Shown piece by piece: positions 46,610 through 55,842 of a stretch of 64,000 nucleotides of DNA. Both the position numbers and the translations under genes were made by a program. The DNA is from Candidatus Sysuiplasma jiujiangense. Lineage in GTDB: Archaea; Thermoplasmatota; Thermoplasmata; Sysuiplasmatales; Sysuiplasmataceae. The notes under the pieces were generated by a model. It saw only the letters and a program-made list of their open reading frames with translations, did not search any database and was not told the DNA's origin. The stretch is taken from contig JAHEAD010000004.1 in the NCBI GenBank assembly GCA_019721075.1, positions 1 to 64,000 of the forward strand. The letters are read 5' to 3'. Positions within the stretch are counted from its first letter, which is position 1. Each line of letters starts with the position of its first letter.

Positions 46610-46843
46610 ATCCTTTTTTAGCCCAATGCGAGTCAGTCTCGAAGTCAACAGGACGGAAAGCATAAGTTTTTCACTGTTTCGCATGACGTCCCTTTGGGAA
46701 GTCACAGTGCTGACTGCTGTATACATCGAAAGGCGTCTGATTCCCTCGTGATGCGGATTGGCGGCAGTACTTTGATGCATCGCATGGTCCAGACCGGGGA
46801 AGGTCCAGTCGATGTGAATGCACTCAAACGCACATTGAAATAT

Positions 46844-47680
46844 TCAATGCGGTTCAATCTTCAGAGAACGGAAGCCATCCAATATGCCGTCATCAGACGC
46901 CAGTTTCAGAAAGGCGGCATAATTCAGGCTCCTGTCTCTCAGCGCCTTCTTCCGGATATCATCTGCACGGGAAGTCATCTTCCGCTTCTTCAGAAAAAAC
47001 AGCGCGATGTCTATATCTCTTATTGAGCCGAGTACCTGCTGCCATTCTGCGAGAGTTTTGAGAGTGGGAGCTATCTTCTTGTTTTCCGGGAAAAGTTCCA
47101 GTGTATATCGCAGTTCCCTTATGTTCTTTCTAAGCCTGTGCAGAGCGTTGGCATCATCCTTTTTGGCGGCAACCATTCTGAGGCTTTCATCGCAAACCGC
47201 TGCATGCTTCTTTAGGACCTTTTCGAATCGGCAGCTCAATATTTTGCTGTTAATCTTATCGGATGAAATGTCTGGAATGCGGGTCTGATTGAGTGAATTT
47301 CCATACTCAAGAACGCCGGGTAAGTGCATCCTCCTCTGTTTTTCAATAAAACGTGATAACTCCGCACTGGTGCCCCTGTCCGCATATGCCGTGATACGCT
47401 CATTGATGATGTCCAGATCTCTTATACAGGCGCTTTTCCTGAAGAGCAGTTTGCATGCTGAAATGTACTCCACCAGCTTGCGTTCATTCCGCATGGATTT
47501 CGGAAGAAGTTCAGAGGCAACTCTCAATTTTCTTATTGCAATCCTCAGATCGTGCATTTCCTCAGCTCCCGGTAGGATGATGAAACTCTCAAGCCTATCC
47601 TGAAGGGATTGTAGATATCGGAAATAGCGCTGCAGGAAAGCAGGCGCTGAAACCTCATATCTGCGTATGGAGATAGTCAT
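46844..47680 (-). CDS. CHAD-domain polyphosphate-binding protein
   Basis: All-helical CHAD protein (278 residues). The CHAD fold binds inorganic polyphosphate through conserved His and basic residues: EEMHDLRIAIRKLRVASELL, IRDLDIINERI, ALHRLRKNIRELRYTLELF and LGSIRDIDIAL. It is the last gene of a five-gene operon with SixA, Ppx/GppA and two thymidylate-kinase-like proteins, overlapping the upstream kinase by 26 bases. Most CHAD genes in other genomes also sit beside polyphosphate genes. It is not fused to CYTH here. Confidence 0.92.
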   Translation of the reverse strand: MTISIRRYEVSAPAFLQRYFRYLQSLQDRLESFIILPGAEEMHDLRIAIRKLRVASELLPKSMRNERKLVEYISACKLLFRKSACIRDLDIINERITAYADRGTSAELSRFIEKQRRMHLPGVLEYGNSLNQTRIPDISSDKINSKILSCRFEKVLKKHAAVCDESLRMVAAKKDDANALHRLRKNIRELRYTLELFPENKKIAPTLKTLAEWQQVLGSIRDIDIALFFLKKRKMTSRADDIRKKALRDRSLNYAAFLKLASDDGILDGFRSLKIEPH

Positions 47681-48380
47681 TTATCCTCCTCTGCAGATCG
47701 GCACTGACTTCAGATATCGGTCTCTCTCCATTGATTTCGTTGATGCCGTATTTCCGCTCTATGCGCCTGAATTCTCTGGCGATCCTTTTCTGGTATCGGA
47801 TGAAGGAGGTATAGAGATTGTCGGCATGCTCTATGTCTCCCCCTGATTCGTAGTAGTCAAGGTAGCCGTATTTCTGGAATATCCGGTGGAAGAGTTCCCC
47901 AGCTTTCACATCAAGATAAAAAGTAAGATCAGGCTTGATTGCAAAGCCGAACAGCCTGTGCGACCAAACCCTGCTTATTCCGCGGACTGCATTCCTCGCC
48001 ATCAGGGTGTAAATATACCTGTCAGCCAGCACAACGTAACCAGCCTTCATGGCAGGTATGATATTGTGTTCCAGTCTGTCTGCAAAATCTGCAGCGTAAA
48101 ATAGAGCGAGCGTCTTGTCTCCAAGGGAAAGATTGCGCTTCGCTTCAAGTATTCCTGGACCAATGAGTTCCGATCTTTTCAGCCCCGTCGTGACAACGGC
48201 ATGGCCCTCTGCCTCGAGCTTGCCCATGATCATTTCGATATTGGTACTTCTGCCGGAACCATCAGGTCCCTCAATAACTATGAGGCGCCCCTTCACTTTT
48301 AGATTCTTGATGTAAGATATGCCTTCATCGTAAAATACGACTGGCCGGGGTCTTATTTTACTGCGTGTTTCTATCTCCAT
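47655..48380 (-). CDS. Thymidylate-kinase-like P-loop protein, Walker A Lys replaced by Arg
   Basis: A 241-residue relative of thymidylate kinase. The P-loop is GPDGSGRST (38-46), so the invariant Lys is Arg. DRY-type VLADRYIYTLMARNAVRG and FADRLEHNI are kept, as is DLTFYLDVKAGELF. The substrate motif TREPGGT is absent (TGLKRSEL in its place), so dTMP is unlikely to be the substrate. It is paired with a second homologue directly upstream and between Ppx and CHAD, pointing to polyphosphate or nucleotide-phosphate chemistry. PPK2 polyphosphate kinases share this fold; identity with PPK2 is not claimed. Confidence 0.85.
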   Translation of the reverse strand: MEIETRSKIRPRPVVFYDEGISYIKNLKVKGRLIVIEGPDGSGRSTNIEMIMGKLEAEGHAVVTTGLKRSELIGPGILEAKRNLSLGDKTLALFYAADFADRLEHNIIPAMKAGYVVLADRYIYTLMARNAVRGISRVWSHRLFGFAIKPDLTFYLDVKAGELFHRIFQKYGYLDYYESGGDIEHADNLYTSFIRYQKRIAREFRRIERKYGINEINGERPISEVSADLQRRINDYLHTQI

Positions 48381-49077
48381 CTGCCGACCTCCCGGTTGTT
48401 GTAATGGCTCCGTCAGGAATGAACGGCATTACGCTCTTTCTTACGAGAGCCTGCTGGACCTCTATATCTGTTGTACCGTCGATTATCACAAATCCGTCTT
48501 TGCGCTTCATCAGGTCATACTGCTCCAGTATCCTGCCCTGGAAGATCCTGTAACTCTCATAGGGATCGTTGCTCAGGTTCAAATCCATGCCGGCTTCGTA
48601 ATACTTGAGCTTCGATCTTCCATCGAGTATCCTGTTTATTGCAACTTCCACAGGGACTCGGAAGTACAAAGTGATATCCGGCTGCACAGCAAAACTGTAA
48701 ACTTTTCGCACCCACGATTCGGCGCATCCCCTGACGACATCTCTCGCATATGCAGTGTATATGTATCTGTCTGCCAGGACGAAATAACCTGCCCTGATGA
48801 GCGGAAAAATGTTTCGCTCGTACCTGTCAGCAAAGTCGGTCGCGTGAAGCAGACTGAATGTGGTGGGTGTGAGGAGGTCCTTCTTTTTGCCCTTGGATAT
48901 TATTCCCCTGACCATTTCAGAGGAATTCCATTCTGTCAGGAATGTCCGGAGACCTAGACTTATCAGCCATTTGTCCAGAAGATGAAGTTGAGTGGACTTT
49001 CCCGATCCATCGATTCCTTCGACAACTATCAGTTTTCCATTCCGCCTTGATTGCGGATGCAGTGGCTGAACGCTCAT
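48358..49077 (-). CDS. Thymidylate-kinase-like P-loop kinase
   Basis: A 239-residue paralogue of the next gene. It has an intact Walker A GIDGSGKST (21-29), FADRYERNIF and the DRY motif VLADRYIYTAYARDVVRG (100-117). TEWNSSEM stands where true thymidylate kinases have TREPGGT. The C-terminal half (KLKYYEAGMDLNLSNDPYESYRIF) is shared with its neighbour. It overlaps Ppx by four bases and the second kinase by 23, so it is co-translated. It may be a divergent nucleotide or polyphosphate kinase. A housekeeping tmk would be expected elsewhere in the genome. Confidence 0.88.
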   Translation of the reverse strand: MSVQPLHPQSRRNGKLIVVEGIDGSGKSTQLHLLDKWLISLGLRTFLTEWNSSEMVRGIISKGKKKDLLTPTTFSLLHATDFADRYERNIFPLIRAGYFVLADRYIYTAYARDVVRGCAESWVRKVYSFAVQPDITLYFRVPVEVAINRILDGRSKLKYYEAGMDLNLSNDPYESYRIFQGRILEQYDLMKRKDGFVIIDGTTDIEVQQALVRKSVMPFIPDGAITTTGRSADGDRNTQ

Positions 49078-50651
49078 TGCCGCTCTCTTTCCTCCTTCGG
49101 CATTCCGTATATGTTCCGTCCGGAAAGACCAGGTGCTAAACCGATCACCGCTATCCTTAGGGGCAGAACCAGATTGTTCCGAACATTTCTGGCAGTTTTT
49201 TCAAACAATTTTTCAGGAAACCTTACCCCCGGGTATACACGGATGTTGATGGCACGTCTATCTGCCGTGATATTGACCGCAGAACAGCCCTTCTCAAGGA
49301 GATCAATGAATTTCTGACATGAAGCGATCTTTGATATCGATCCCCTCTCCTCCCCGCTGAGCAGTTTTCCATACCTGAAAAGCAGTCTGTCTGAAGCGCG
49401 GGCATTCCTGCATCTGACTGCAGAAAGAGCTAGAACCAGCTGATGTCCCGGACTGAGCGTACAGTCCTCACCCATCAGTTTGTAAAAGAGAAACTCGGGC
49501 GACGATGCCGGTTCTCCGTCAATCCCGTCCCGCACCAGATGTGTAAGAATGAGGCTTTCGGAGGAGTTGATCGCACCATAGTCTTCAAATGCCCGTATCA
49601 TCTGATCAGACTTCCTGGGAGTGGGTGCCTCCTGTGCTGATTTCAGATGGCTCTCTATCGAAGCAACAAGATCCGCATCCTTATCGTGGTAAAGATGACC
49701 GTTTATGAATGAAGTCAGAATGCCGTCTCTGAGACCATGGGTGCTGACCACCAGTTCCTTCAGGCCCAGCTTCTTCATGAGGAGACCCACAACTGCAGAT
49801 CCTGCCGTTACGGTCGAAGCCCTGCCGTCACCAAATGACTGAACGTTCTGCAGTTTTTTAACCGGTGTTCTGGAAAATCTAAGTTTTGCTTTTTCGATGG
49901 AAGAGGATCTGACAGTGAAGTTGTGTATCTTGTCGAATGGATAACCCGATTTCTCCTGATCATATCTTGCAAGCGCTCTTACAGTGCCTCCGACGCCGAC
50001 AAGCGCGGCATCCCCGCTGAGGCCGAGTTCATCCCTATCCGGCAGTGACTCCGTTATGTGTTTTTCCATTCTGCTGTAGTTCTTTTCAGTGAAATTGCCA
50101 TCTCTGCCTGCGTACAGTTCCGTCAACCGGAGAGATCCGAGAGGTAGCGATAACAGACGTCTGATTCTGAAATTTTTCAGATAAACAATTTCAAGGCTTC
50201 CTCCGCCGAGGTCGAAAAACAATGAAGTTTTTCTTCCCGTTGACAGCATGGCGCCGAAAAGTGAATAAAGCGCTTCTTCTCCTGAGGACAGGACTCTTAT
50301 TCTGAAGCCGGTCTTTTGGAATATCAGCCTGAGGAATTTATCACGATTCTCCGCTTCTCTGAACGGACTTGTGCCCACAGTTATGGTGTGCCTTATCGAT
50401 TCGGCTCTGATGATCTCTCTGCAAATTTCCAGAGCATCAACTGTGCGTTTGACAGCTGCCGGAGCAAATGTCTTCCTTTTCACAAGGCCTTCGCCAAGTC
50501 TCGTCTTGACTCCGAATTCGCCGCATACGCGGATTAAATTTCCCCTTCTGACCTCGTAATTCACCATTTTGATGGAATTGAATCCTATGTCGATTACAGA
50601 CACCTTCAGCGCATGATCGGATTCCCGGCCCGGCACGATTATCTTCGGCAT
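49074..50651 (-). CDS. ppx: Exopolyphosphatase/pppGpp phosphohydrolase family protein
   Basis: A Ppx/GppA enzyme of 525 residues: ASKHA phosphatase fold with SVIDIGFNSIKMV, GTSPFREAENRD, GEEALYSLFGAM, LFFDLGGGSLEIV and VGVGGTVRALARY. A C-terminal HD-like helical region follows (residues about 310-460). In this family it releases phosphate from polyphosphate ends. Co-location with a CHAD protein favours polyphosphate over pppGpp. It directly follows SixA with no gap and overlaps the first kinase. Confidence 0.93.
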   Translation of the reverse strand: MPKIIVPGRESDHALKVSVIDIGFNSIKMVNYEVRRGNLIRVCGEFGVKTRLGEGLVKRKTFAPAAVKRTVDALEICREIIRAESIRHTITVGTSPFREAENRDKFLRLIFQKTGFRIRVLSSGEEALYSLFGAMLSTGRKTSLFFDLGGGSLEIVYLKNFRIRRLLSLPLGSLRLTELYAGRDGNFTEKNYSRMEKHITESLPDRDELGLSGDAALVGVGGTVRALARYDQEKSGYPFDKIHNFTVRSSSIEKAKLRFSRTPVKKLQNVQSFGDGRASTVTAGSAVVGLLMKKLGLKELVVSTHGLRDGILTSFINGHLYHDKDADLVASIESHLKSAQEAPTPRKSDQMIRAFEDYGAINSSESLILTHLVRDGIDGEPASSPEFLFYKLMGEDCTLSPGHQLVLALSAVRCRNARASDRLLFRYGKLLSGEERGSISKIASCQKFIDLLEKGCSAVNITADRRAINIRVYPGVRFPEKLFEKTARNVRNNLVLPLRIAVIGLAPGLSGRNIYGMPKEERERQ

Positions 50652-51146
50652 TTAGTCCATTCTCTTGATCTGCCCGGGCGTGAGAAGCCATCTGAGTCTG
50701 CCCTCAATCTTTGGAGTGAACGAAGCGACTGATATTTTCGCAAGTCCTGTTTTCTTAAGGGAAATTCTGCAACTGCACGTGTTGCATATGATATCTCCTA
50801 TCATGGAACTGAGGTAAGGTTCATGACCCACTATGAGTATTCTGGAAGAACGGTTCAGCTTTGACAGCCTGGCATAAAGCACAGCGCGGCTGCCTTCAGG
50901 TCTGAGTTCCTCCCAGTCTTCCACAGATGCACTGCGCATTCTACTGCCTATCAGAGCAGCCGTTTCGTGTGCCCGCTTCAGCGGGCTCGCAGCGATAATA
51001 TCAAACCTGTATTTGCGCCTTCGGATGCAGGAATATATCTCTTCGATCTCCTTCCTGCCTGGAACGGTCAGCGGCCTCTCCGAATCTTTCTTAGATACCG
51101 AAAGTCTTTTTCCGGCCTCTCCATGTCTCATGATGAACATTTCCAT
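50652..51146 (-). CDS. sixA: SixA-like histidine phosphatase
   Basis: Histidine-phosphatase-superfamily protein of 164 residues. It has the catalytic MRHGEAG at 6-12, SPLKRAHETAALIG with the second Arg, and the second catalytic His in ILIVGHEPYLSSMIGD. SixA members remove phosphate from phosphohistidine, and some act on small phosphates. It is the first gene of the polyphosphate operon, adjacent to ppx. It is possibly a regulator or a polyphosphate-related phosphatase here. Confidence 0.9.
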   Translation of the reverse strand: MEMFIMRHGEAGKRLSVSKKDSERPLTVPGRKEIEEIYSCIRRRKYRFDIIAASPLKRAHETAALIGSRMRSASVEDWEELRPEGSRAVLYARLSKLNRSSRILIVGHEPYLSSMIGDIICNTCSCRISLKKTGLAKISVASFTPKIEGRLRWLLTPGQIKRMD

Positions 51147-51664
51147 GCAATCAGTCCCCTTTCTCTTTTTCAGCGCAACGCCTGCGTGAATTGTTTTACG
51201 TTGCCGCGAATGCAGCGTATTCTCCCATCTTCATTCTTATCTCCCTCACCGGTCAGGCAATGGCGGCGGCACATGTCTCCTCCTGAAATACCACTTCCAT
51301 GGACATCTGCATCATTCTCAGCACAGCAGTTTCCTGTAACTTTCCATCGATGCCGTACCATTTCATCTTGCCCCTGATATGCAGTCACTGACCGCTGCAA
51401 CGGGAATGATGCTGCAGGAGTCCCGTCCCTGGCCGCTGCCCAAGCATTCATTCCCGGGCTTTATCGTGCTGGAAATCATACACTCTATTTCCCGCTGTAT
51501 CTCAGAACAGGCCTCGTATGTAGATAATCTGTTCATAGAAAATATAGAATACATAGGAGCTTACTTCTGTCGCCAATGCGGAATTTTCAGCTCGCCGATG
51601 CACCACCTTGCGGCAGATACTGTGTCGTCGCCACGGCGTAAATGCGGAATTGAGCGCTCTTTTC
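51147..51664. other. Intergenic region, no gene recognised
   Basis: About 520 bases between the polyphosphate operon and the phosphoesterase gene. It must hold the sixA promoter and the phosphoesterase terminator. No coding frame, tRNA or repeat is convincing. Confidence 0.4.
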
Positions 51665-53158
51665 TCATTTGTTTTTCCTTCTTCTCTTGAGAAACACGCC
51701 AATAACACTCAGAACTGAGATGATGGCAAAAAATGTGCCGAGCGTCACGTAATATGAAGCCGCATAAACGCCGTAGTTTGCTGGCACGAAAACGGATGTA
51801 TTCTGCATGGAAAGATTGCTTTCGCCCGAGCCGTTCAGCGTGTAGGGCAGATATCCGACAGGTATCTGTAGCGGCATAGGGAAATATGAAGAAAGGTTGA
51901 CGGGCTCCCGCGACGAACCGTAACCGAATGATATCGAGGAAGGTACCAGATTGCCGAAGAAGCCTGCCATGTTGATCGGCTGCCTGCGGATGAATCCTCC
52001 GGGATAGGTTCTGTTGAAGTTGAACATGTCGAGAGGAAGATTGGAGTACGATACGAACCTGTTTAACGCCGGCAGTCTCCAGTTGTAGTCTATGAAGGCT
52101 AGGATCGAAGCATGATTCATTACGGTGTCCGATACGTAGTCTTCCTTTGCATAAGGCGATATCAGGAACATCGGCACCCTGAAACCAAGCTGCACTCCGC
52201 AGGTTGCCGGAGGCGCAACCTGATCGTAATAACCGCCCCCTTCGTCATAATTAATGAAGATGGCGGTGGAATTCCACTCTGCGCTGTGCATCACTATGTC
52301 CACGATATAAAGCAGCCACATCTCCCCTATGAGCACATTGTCTGACGGGTGCTGGCTGTATCCTGATGCTCCGCCTCCGACGGGCATTACAAATGAAACC
52401 GGAGGGAGCGAGCCGCTGTTTACGTCTGAAACGAAACCACTCCACGGAGCTATGTTGGCGGAATAGCGTGTAATTCCCTGAAAATAATTGAGGGGGTAAG
52501 GAATTCCATTTGGCGTCTGAACATAATATTTCCAGAGAATGTCATGACTGGCAAGCTCGTAGAATATTGACTGCGCAACCGGTATCTCAGGTGGTGGATT
52601 CTGGTCGGAAGTAATCGGCGTGTATCCTGCGAGACTCATCAGCCTGTTGGGATCTGTTTCAGAGAGATAACTGGCAAAGTACCTGTCGGCTAGTGAAAAC
52701 TCCTCTGCTAGATCAAATTCAGGCGCGATCTGTGCGGAGGTGAAATAATACATGGACTGGGGACCCGAACCGTTGGCGAAACCGTTCATGCGTCCGTGAT
52801 TCCAGTCTGTGTGGTAGGGTCCGTAGCCTTCTATAGGATCGGGGGTGCTGAACCGTCCCACCGGAACGCTTTTCAATAAACCAGAGGGACGGGAGCTTAC
52901 GAGATTTGCAGGTATGGTGATGTTTGCTGCCGGAAAGGTCCCTCCCGGACGGATTTCCTCCGGGTAGACGCCGAACATATTGTCGAAACTGTGGTTTTCC
53001 ATCATCACTTCAATAACATGTTTTATTGGCGTCCGCGTGTCCTGACCGCCACTGCCGGCAGCAATGGCTGGTAGAATTACCGCGTTCAATGGAGTGAGCA
53101 GCAGGATCGTGGTGAGAACTAAGGTCAGTGCCCGGATCCTGCGCGTGCATGACGCCAT
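51665..53158 (-). CDS. Secreted, membrane-anchored phosphoesterase (AcpA/PLC type)
   Basis: A protein of about 497 residues from ATG 53158, with GAAGGA upstream. Signal peptide: MASCTRRIRALTLVLTTILLLTPLNAVILPAIA. The catalytic domain of the phospholipase C/acid phosphatase family (PF04185) has VIEVMMENHSFDNMFGVYP, FSLADRYFASYLSETDPNR, INYDEGGGYYDQVAPP, and GFRVPMFLISPYAK. A C-terminal membrane helix FFAIISVLSVIGVFL is followed by KRRRKNK, so the enzyme faces outward. Several sequons are present. It lies 22 bases behind the ECF transporter genes on the same strand, which suggests it frees a phosphorylated vitamin before uptake. Confidence 0.88.
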   Translation of the reverse strand: MASCTRRIRALTLVLTTILLLTPLNAVILPAIAAGSGGQDTRTPIKHVIEVMMENHSFDNMFGVYPEEIRPGGTFPAANITIPANLVSSRPSGLLKSVPVGRFSTPDPIEGYGPYHTDWNHGRMNGFANGSGPQSMYYFTSAQIAPEFDLAEEFSLADRYFASYLSETDPNRLMSLAGYTPITSDQNPPPEIPVAQSIFYELASHDILWKYYVQTPNGIPYPLNYFQGITRYSANIAPWSGFVSDVNSGSLPPVSFVMPVGGGASGYSQHPSDNVLIGEMWLLYIVDIVMHSAEWNSTAIFINYDEGGGYYDQVAPPATCGVQLGFRVPMFLISPYAKEDYVSDTVMNHASILAFIDYNWRLPALNRFVSYSNLPLDMFNFNRTYPGGFIRRQPINMAGFFGNLVPSSISFGYGSSREPVNLSSYFPMPLQIPVGYLPYTLNGSGESNLSMQNTSVFVPANYGVYAASYYVTLGTFFAIISVLSVIGVFLKRRRKNK

Positions 53159-53180
53159 AACATTTCCTTCTCGCTCCGAA

Positions 53181-54149
53181 TCAGCTGAGATATGGTAATG
53201 CCCTTCCGAAACCGCTCGCAATGGCTATCCCGGCGGTGACGACGATAAGAAGCATCACTGCAAACGAATAGTAATCAGCTCTGGAAAAGGATACCGGTTT
53301 CATATAGGTCATTCTGTCATACGCCCTGAAGGCCCTGGTATCGGCGGAAATTGCCGTGTCTCTCGCCCCTCTCAATATGAAAACAAGCACCGGCACGATG
53401 CTAGCAATCGCCGCTACAAGATAGTAGATCGGCCTGAACACCCTGAAGGATCCGGAACCAAGTCCACGCATGAACTGAATTTTTATGGCAGCCTCCATGG
53501 CTTCGAATATTCTCGGTATCGTTTTCATGGCTACGACTATTGAAAAAGTGAATGCTATCGGAACGCCGAGCCTGTTGAGCGATCTCAGTATTTCTGAGGG
53601 AGTGCTCGTCATCACAAGCAGAAGGCTGGCGAGCGAAATCGCAGTGAAACGCATCGAAATCTGCAGTCCATATATGATGCTCTGCAGTGTGAGGGCGGGT
53701 ACGTAGCCCATGTATGAAAAATACGACGGCCAGATCCACAGCGTGGTGAAGTGATGTGTGTGCAATGCGATGGCAAGCACAACAGGAGGTGTGAACGGAG
53801 CATATCCCCATGCCACGCCCACAACGGTCGTGATTGTAAGGTAGACAGCAAGCAGAAACTTTCTCTTCCCGTCGCGGAGAGTGAGATATGAAAGCGCAAT
53901 AGCCGCCGTGATGATGGCGCCAACCCACCAGATGGCTGCTGCCGACACAATCATCACAATGATACTCATGGCTATCTTCGTGACCGGGTTCAGGCGGTAG
54001 TAAAAACTGTCATGCTTCTCGAATCTGGTAATCTCCTTGAAACCGGAAAGGCCAATCGCCCTGAGAACGACGAGCAACGGAAGCCCGACGCCGAACGATA
54101 TCAGAAGCCAGCTTATGACGTTCACAAATATAATTCCAGCCAGTCCCAT
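53181..54149 (-). CDS. ecfT: ECF transporter transmembrane component (EcfT)
   Basis: Integral membrane scaffold of the energy-coupling-factor importer, 322 residues from ATG 54149. It has hydrophobic segments throughout and the coupling-helix motifs near LRSLNRLGVPIAFTFSIVVAMKTIPRIFEAMEAAIKIQFMRG (the A-R-G type signatures). AGGTG upstream and a TAATG overlap with the ATPase gene favour ATG 54149 over GTG 54158. It binds the fused ATPase and the S component. Confidence 0.9.
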   Translation of the reverse strand: MGLAGIIFVNVISWLLISFGVGLPLLVVLRAIGLSGFKEITRFEKHDSFYYRLNPVTKIAMSIIVMIVSAAAIWWVGAIITAAIALSYLTLRDGKRKFLLAVYLTITTVVGVAWGYAPFTPPVVLAIALHTHHFTTLWIWPSYFSYMGYVPALTLQSIIYGLQISMRFTAISLASLLLVMTSTPSEILRSLNRLGVPIAFTFSIVVAMKTIPRIFEAMEAAIKIQFMRGLGSGSFRVFRPIYYLVAAIASIVPVLVFILRGARDTAISADTRAFRAYDRMTYMKPVSFSRADYYSFAVMLLIVVTAGIAIASGFGRALPYLS

Positions 54150-55831
54150 TAACCGCACCTGACCAGAAAATCGCTAGGCGGAATTATTCCGTATTTTTCG
54201 CTCTCCCTGAAGCATTCCTCCGGTGTCCCCTCTATGACCTTCTTTCCGCCATCCATGATCATCATCATGTTTGCGTGTCTGTAAACGAATCTTGCGTCGT
54301 GAGTGACAACTACAAATGAAACCCCCTGACTCCTGAGGGATGAGAGCTCCTTGCCGAGCATTTCCCTGTGATAGAAGTCCTGCCCGGATGTGGGTTCATC
54401 CATCATTACTATCCTCGCCCCCGAAGAGAGCGCAGATGCCATGGCCACCCTTCTTCTCTGGCCAAAGCTCAATGTCAGCGGATCTCTGTCCTTCACTTCC
54501 CAGAGTGAGAACATCTTCAGAAAGTATTCTGTCCTTTCCCTCAGCTGTTTCCTGTCAGTCCTGCCACGTTTCCTCATGGAATATGATATTTCGTCCTCAA
54601 CTGTGCTGTTTATCAGGACGATGTCAAAGGCCTGCGGGATATATGCTATATGCCTGCCGACCTCCTGGACGGACGAGAAACTCAGATCATTGTCACCGAC
54701 CCGCAGAGAAATCTCGGCCTTCAGTCTCATGTCAAGCATTCCGCAGAGCGAATTCAGCAATGTGGACTTTCCGGCCCCGTTGCGACCCATTATCGCAAGC
54801 ATTTCTCCTTCAAAGAGCGAGAAACCGGTGTCCACTAGCGGGCATGGCCTGTCAGAATGAACGATGGAATGCGCATTCAACACCATCTTTCCAGTCACAG
54901 ACCTGTCGGGTGATCTGAAGTTCAGACCGCTTTCGGCAGCTATCTTTCTCACACTCTGAACATCTGTAGCATCGATTCCAAGCTTCCTTGCGACGAGGTA
55001 ATGCTCCGGAATTTCAATGCCTGCAGAAATGAGATCTTCCAGATGATCGGGAAGATCCTTCTTTTCTATGTCGAGCGTTATCCTGCCCCCGTCAACCAGG
55101 ATTATTCTGTCAACAAACGTAAGAACTCTTTCTACCTTGTGCTCGACAACCAGTATCGTCTTCTTACGGGCCAGCGATTTGAGCAATTCGAAGATCTTTT
55201 CCGTGCCTTCCGGATCTATATTGGAGGTTGGTTCGTCAAGTATCAGTATTTCCGGTTTCATCGCCAGCACGGATGCGAATGCCAGTCTCTGCATCTCTCC
55301 TCCTGACAGAGTATATGTTTCCCTGTCAAGCATCGTATTCATTCCTGTGATGTCTATCGCCTCCTTTACACGCGAGGCGATTTCCTCCGGCTGAAGACAG
55401 AGATTCTCAGGTCCGAATGCCACCTCCTCCTCTACGGTGTAATTCAGCACCTGTGTAGTCGGATCCTGCAACAGGGTACCGACATGGGAAGAGATTTTGA
55501 AGAGCGGTGTATCGCCGACTGTCAGTCCGCTTGTCATGACGGTCCCGGAAAGGTTTCCGTGGAAGATGTGCGGTATGACACCGTTGATACAGTTGACAAG
55601 CGTCGACTTGCCAGAACCCGATCTGCCGGTTATCAGTATCACTTCTCCCTCGCCGGCCTCGAATCTGTCCGCTTCCAGGGAACTTTCCGGAGCCCCTGTG
55701 TAGGAGAAAGAGAGATCCCGCACGAGTATGCGGCCACTTCCCGGAGACGATGGCTCTTCCCGAACGCCGCTTTCCCCACCAGTACCTAATCTGTGAACCA
55801 CCTGCAATTTCTTACCTGCCCTTTCAGACAC
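54149..55831 (-). CDS. ecfA: ECF transporter ATPase, two fused ABC domains
   Basis: A 560-residue fused A-A' ATPase. Domain 1 has Walker A GRSGSGKS, Q-loop LLQDPTTQVLNYTVEEEVAFG, signature LSGGEMQRLAFAS and LILDEPTSNIDPEG. Domain 2 has GRNGAGKS, YIPQAFDIVLINSTVEDEISY, LSFGQRRRVAMAS and VMMDEPTSGQ. GTG start. It pairs with EcfT (next gene) and the S component (previous gene), giving a dedicated group I-like ECF system. Fused ATPases are known in the YkoEDC thiamine-precursor importer and in other archaeal ECF systems. Confidence 0.92.
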   Translation of the reverse strand: MSERAGKKLQVVHRLGTGGESGVREEPSSPGSGRILVRDLSFSYTGAPESSLEADRFEAGEGEVILITGRSGSGKSTLVNCINGVIPHIFHGNLSGTVMTSGLTVGDTPLFKISSHVGTLLQDPTTQVLNYTVEEEVAFGPENLCLQPEEIASRVKEAIDITGMNTMLDRETYTLSGGEMQRLAFASVLAMKPEILILDEPTSNIDPEGTEKIFELLKSLARKKTILVVEHKVERVLTFVDRIILVDGGRITLDIEKKDLPDHLEDLISAGIEIPEHYLVARKLGIDATDVQSVRKIAAESGLNFRSPDRSVTGKMVLNAHSIVHSDRPCPLVDTGFSLFEGEMLAIMGRNGAGKSTLLNSLCGMLDMRLKAEISLRVGDNDLSFSSVQEVGRHIAYIPQAFDIVLINSTVEDEISYSMRKRGRTDRKQLRERTEYFLKMFSLWEVKDRDPLTLSFGQRRRVAMASALSSGARIVMMDEPTSGQDFYHREMLGKELSSLRSQGVSFVVVTHDARFVYRHANMMMIMDGGKKVIEGTPEECFRESEKYGIIPPSDFLVRCG

Positions 55832-55842
55832 CCCTGTTCATT

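Noticed and set aside
48358-49077. Calling this the housekeeping thymidylate kinase
   Set aside because: The TREPGGT substrate motif is absent and the gene sits in a polyphosphate operon beside a paralogue, so dTMP specificity is unsupported.
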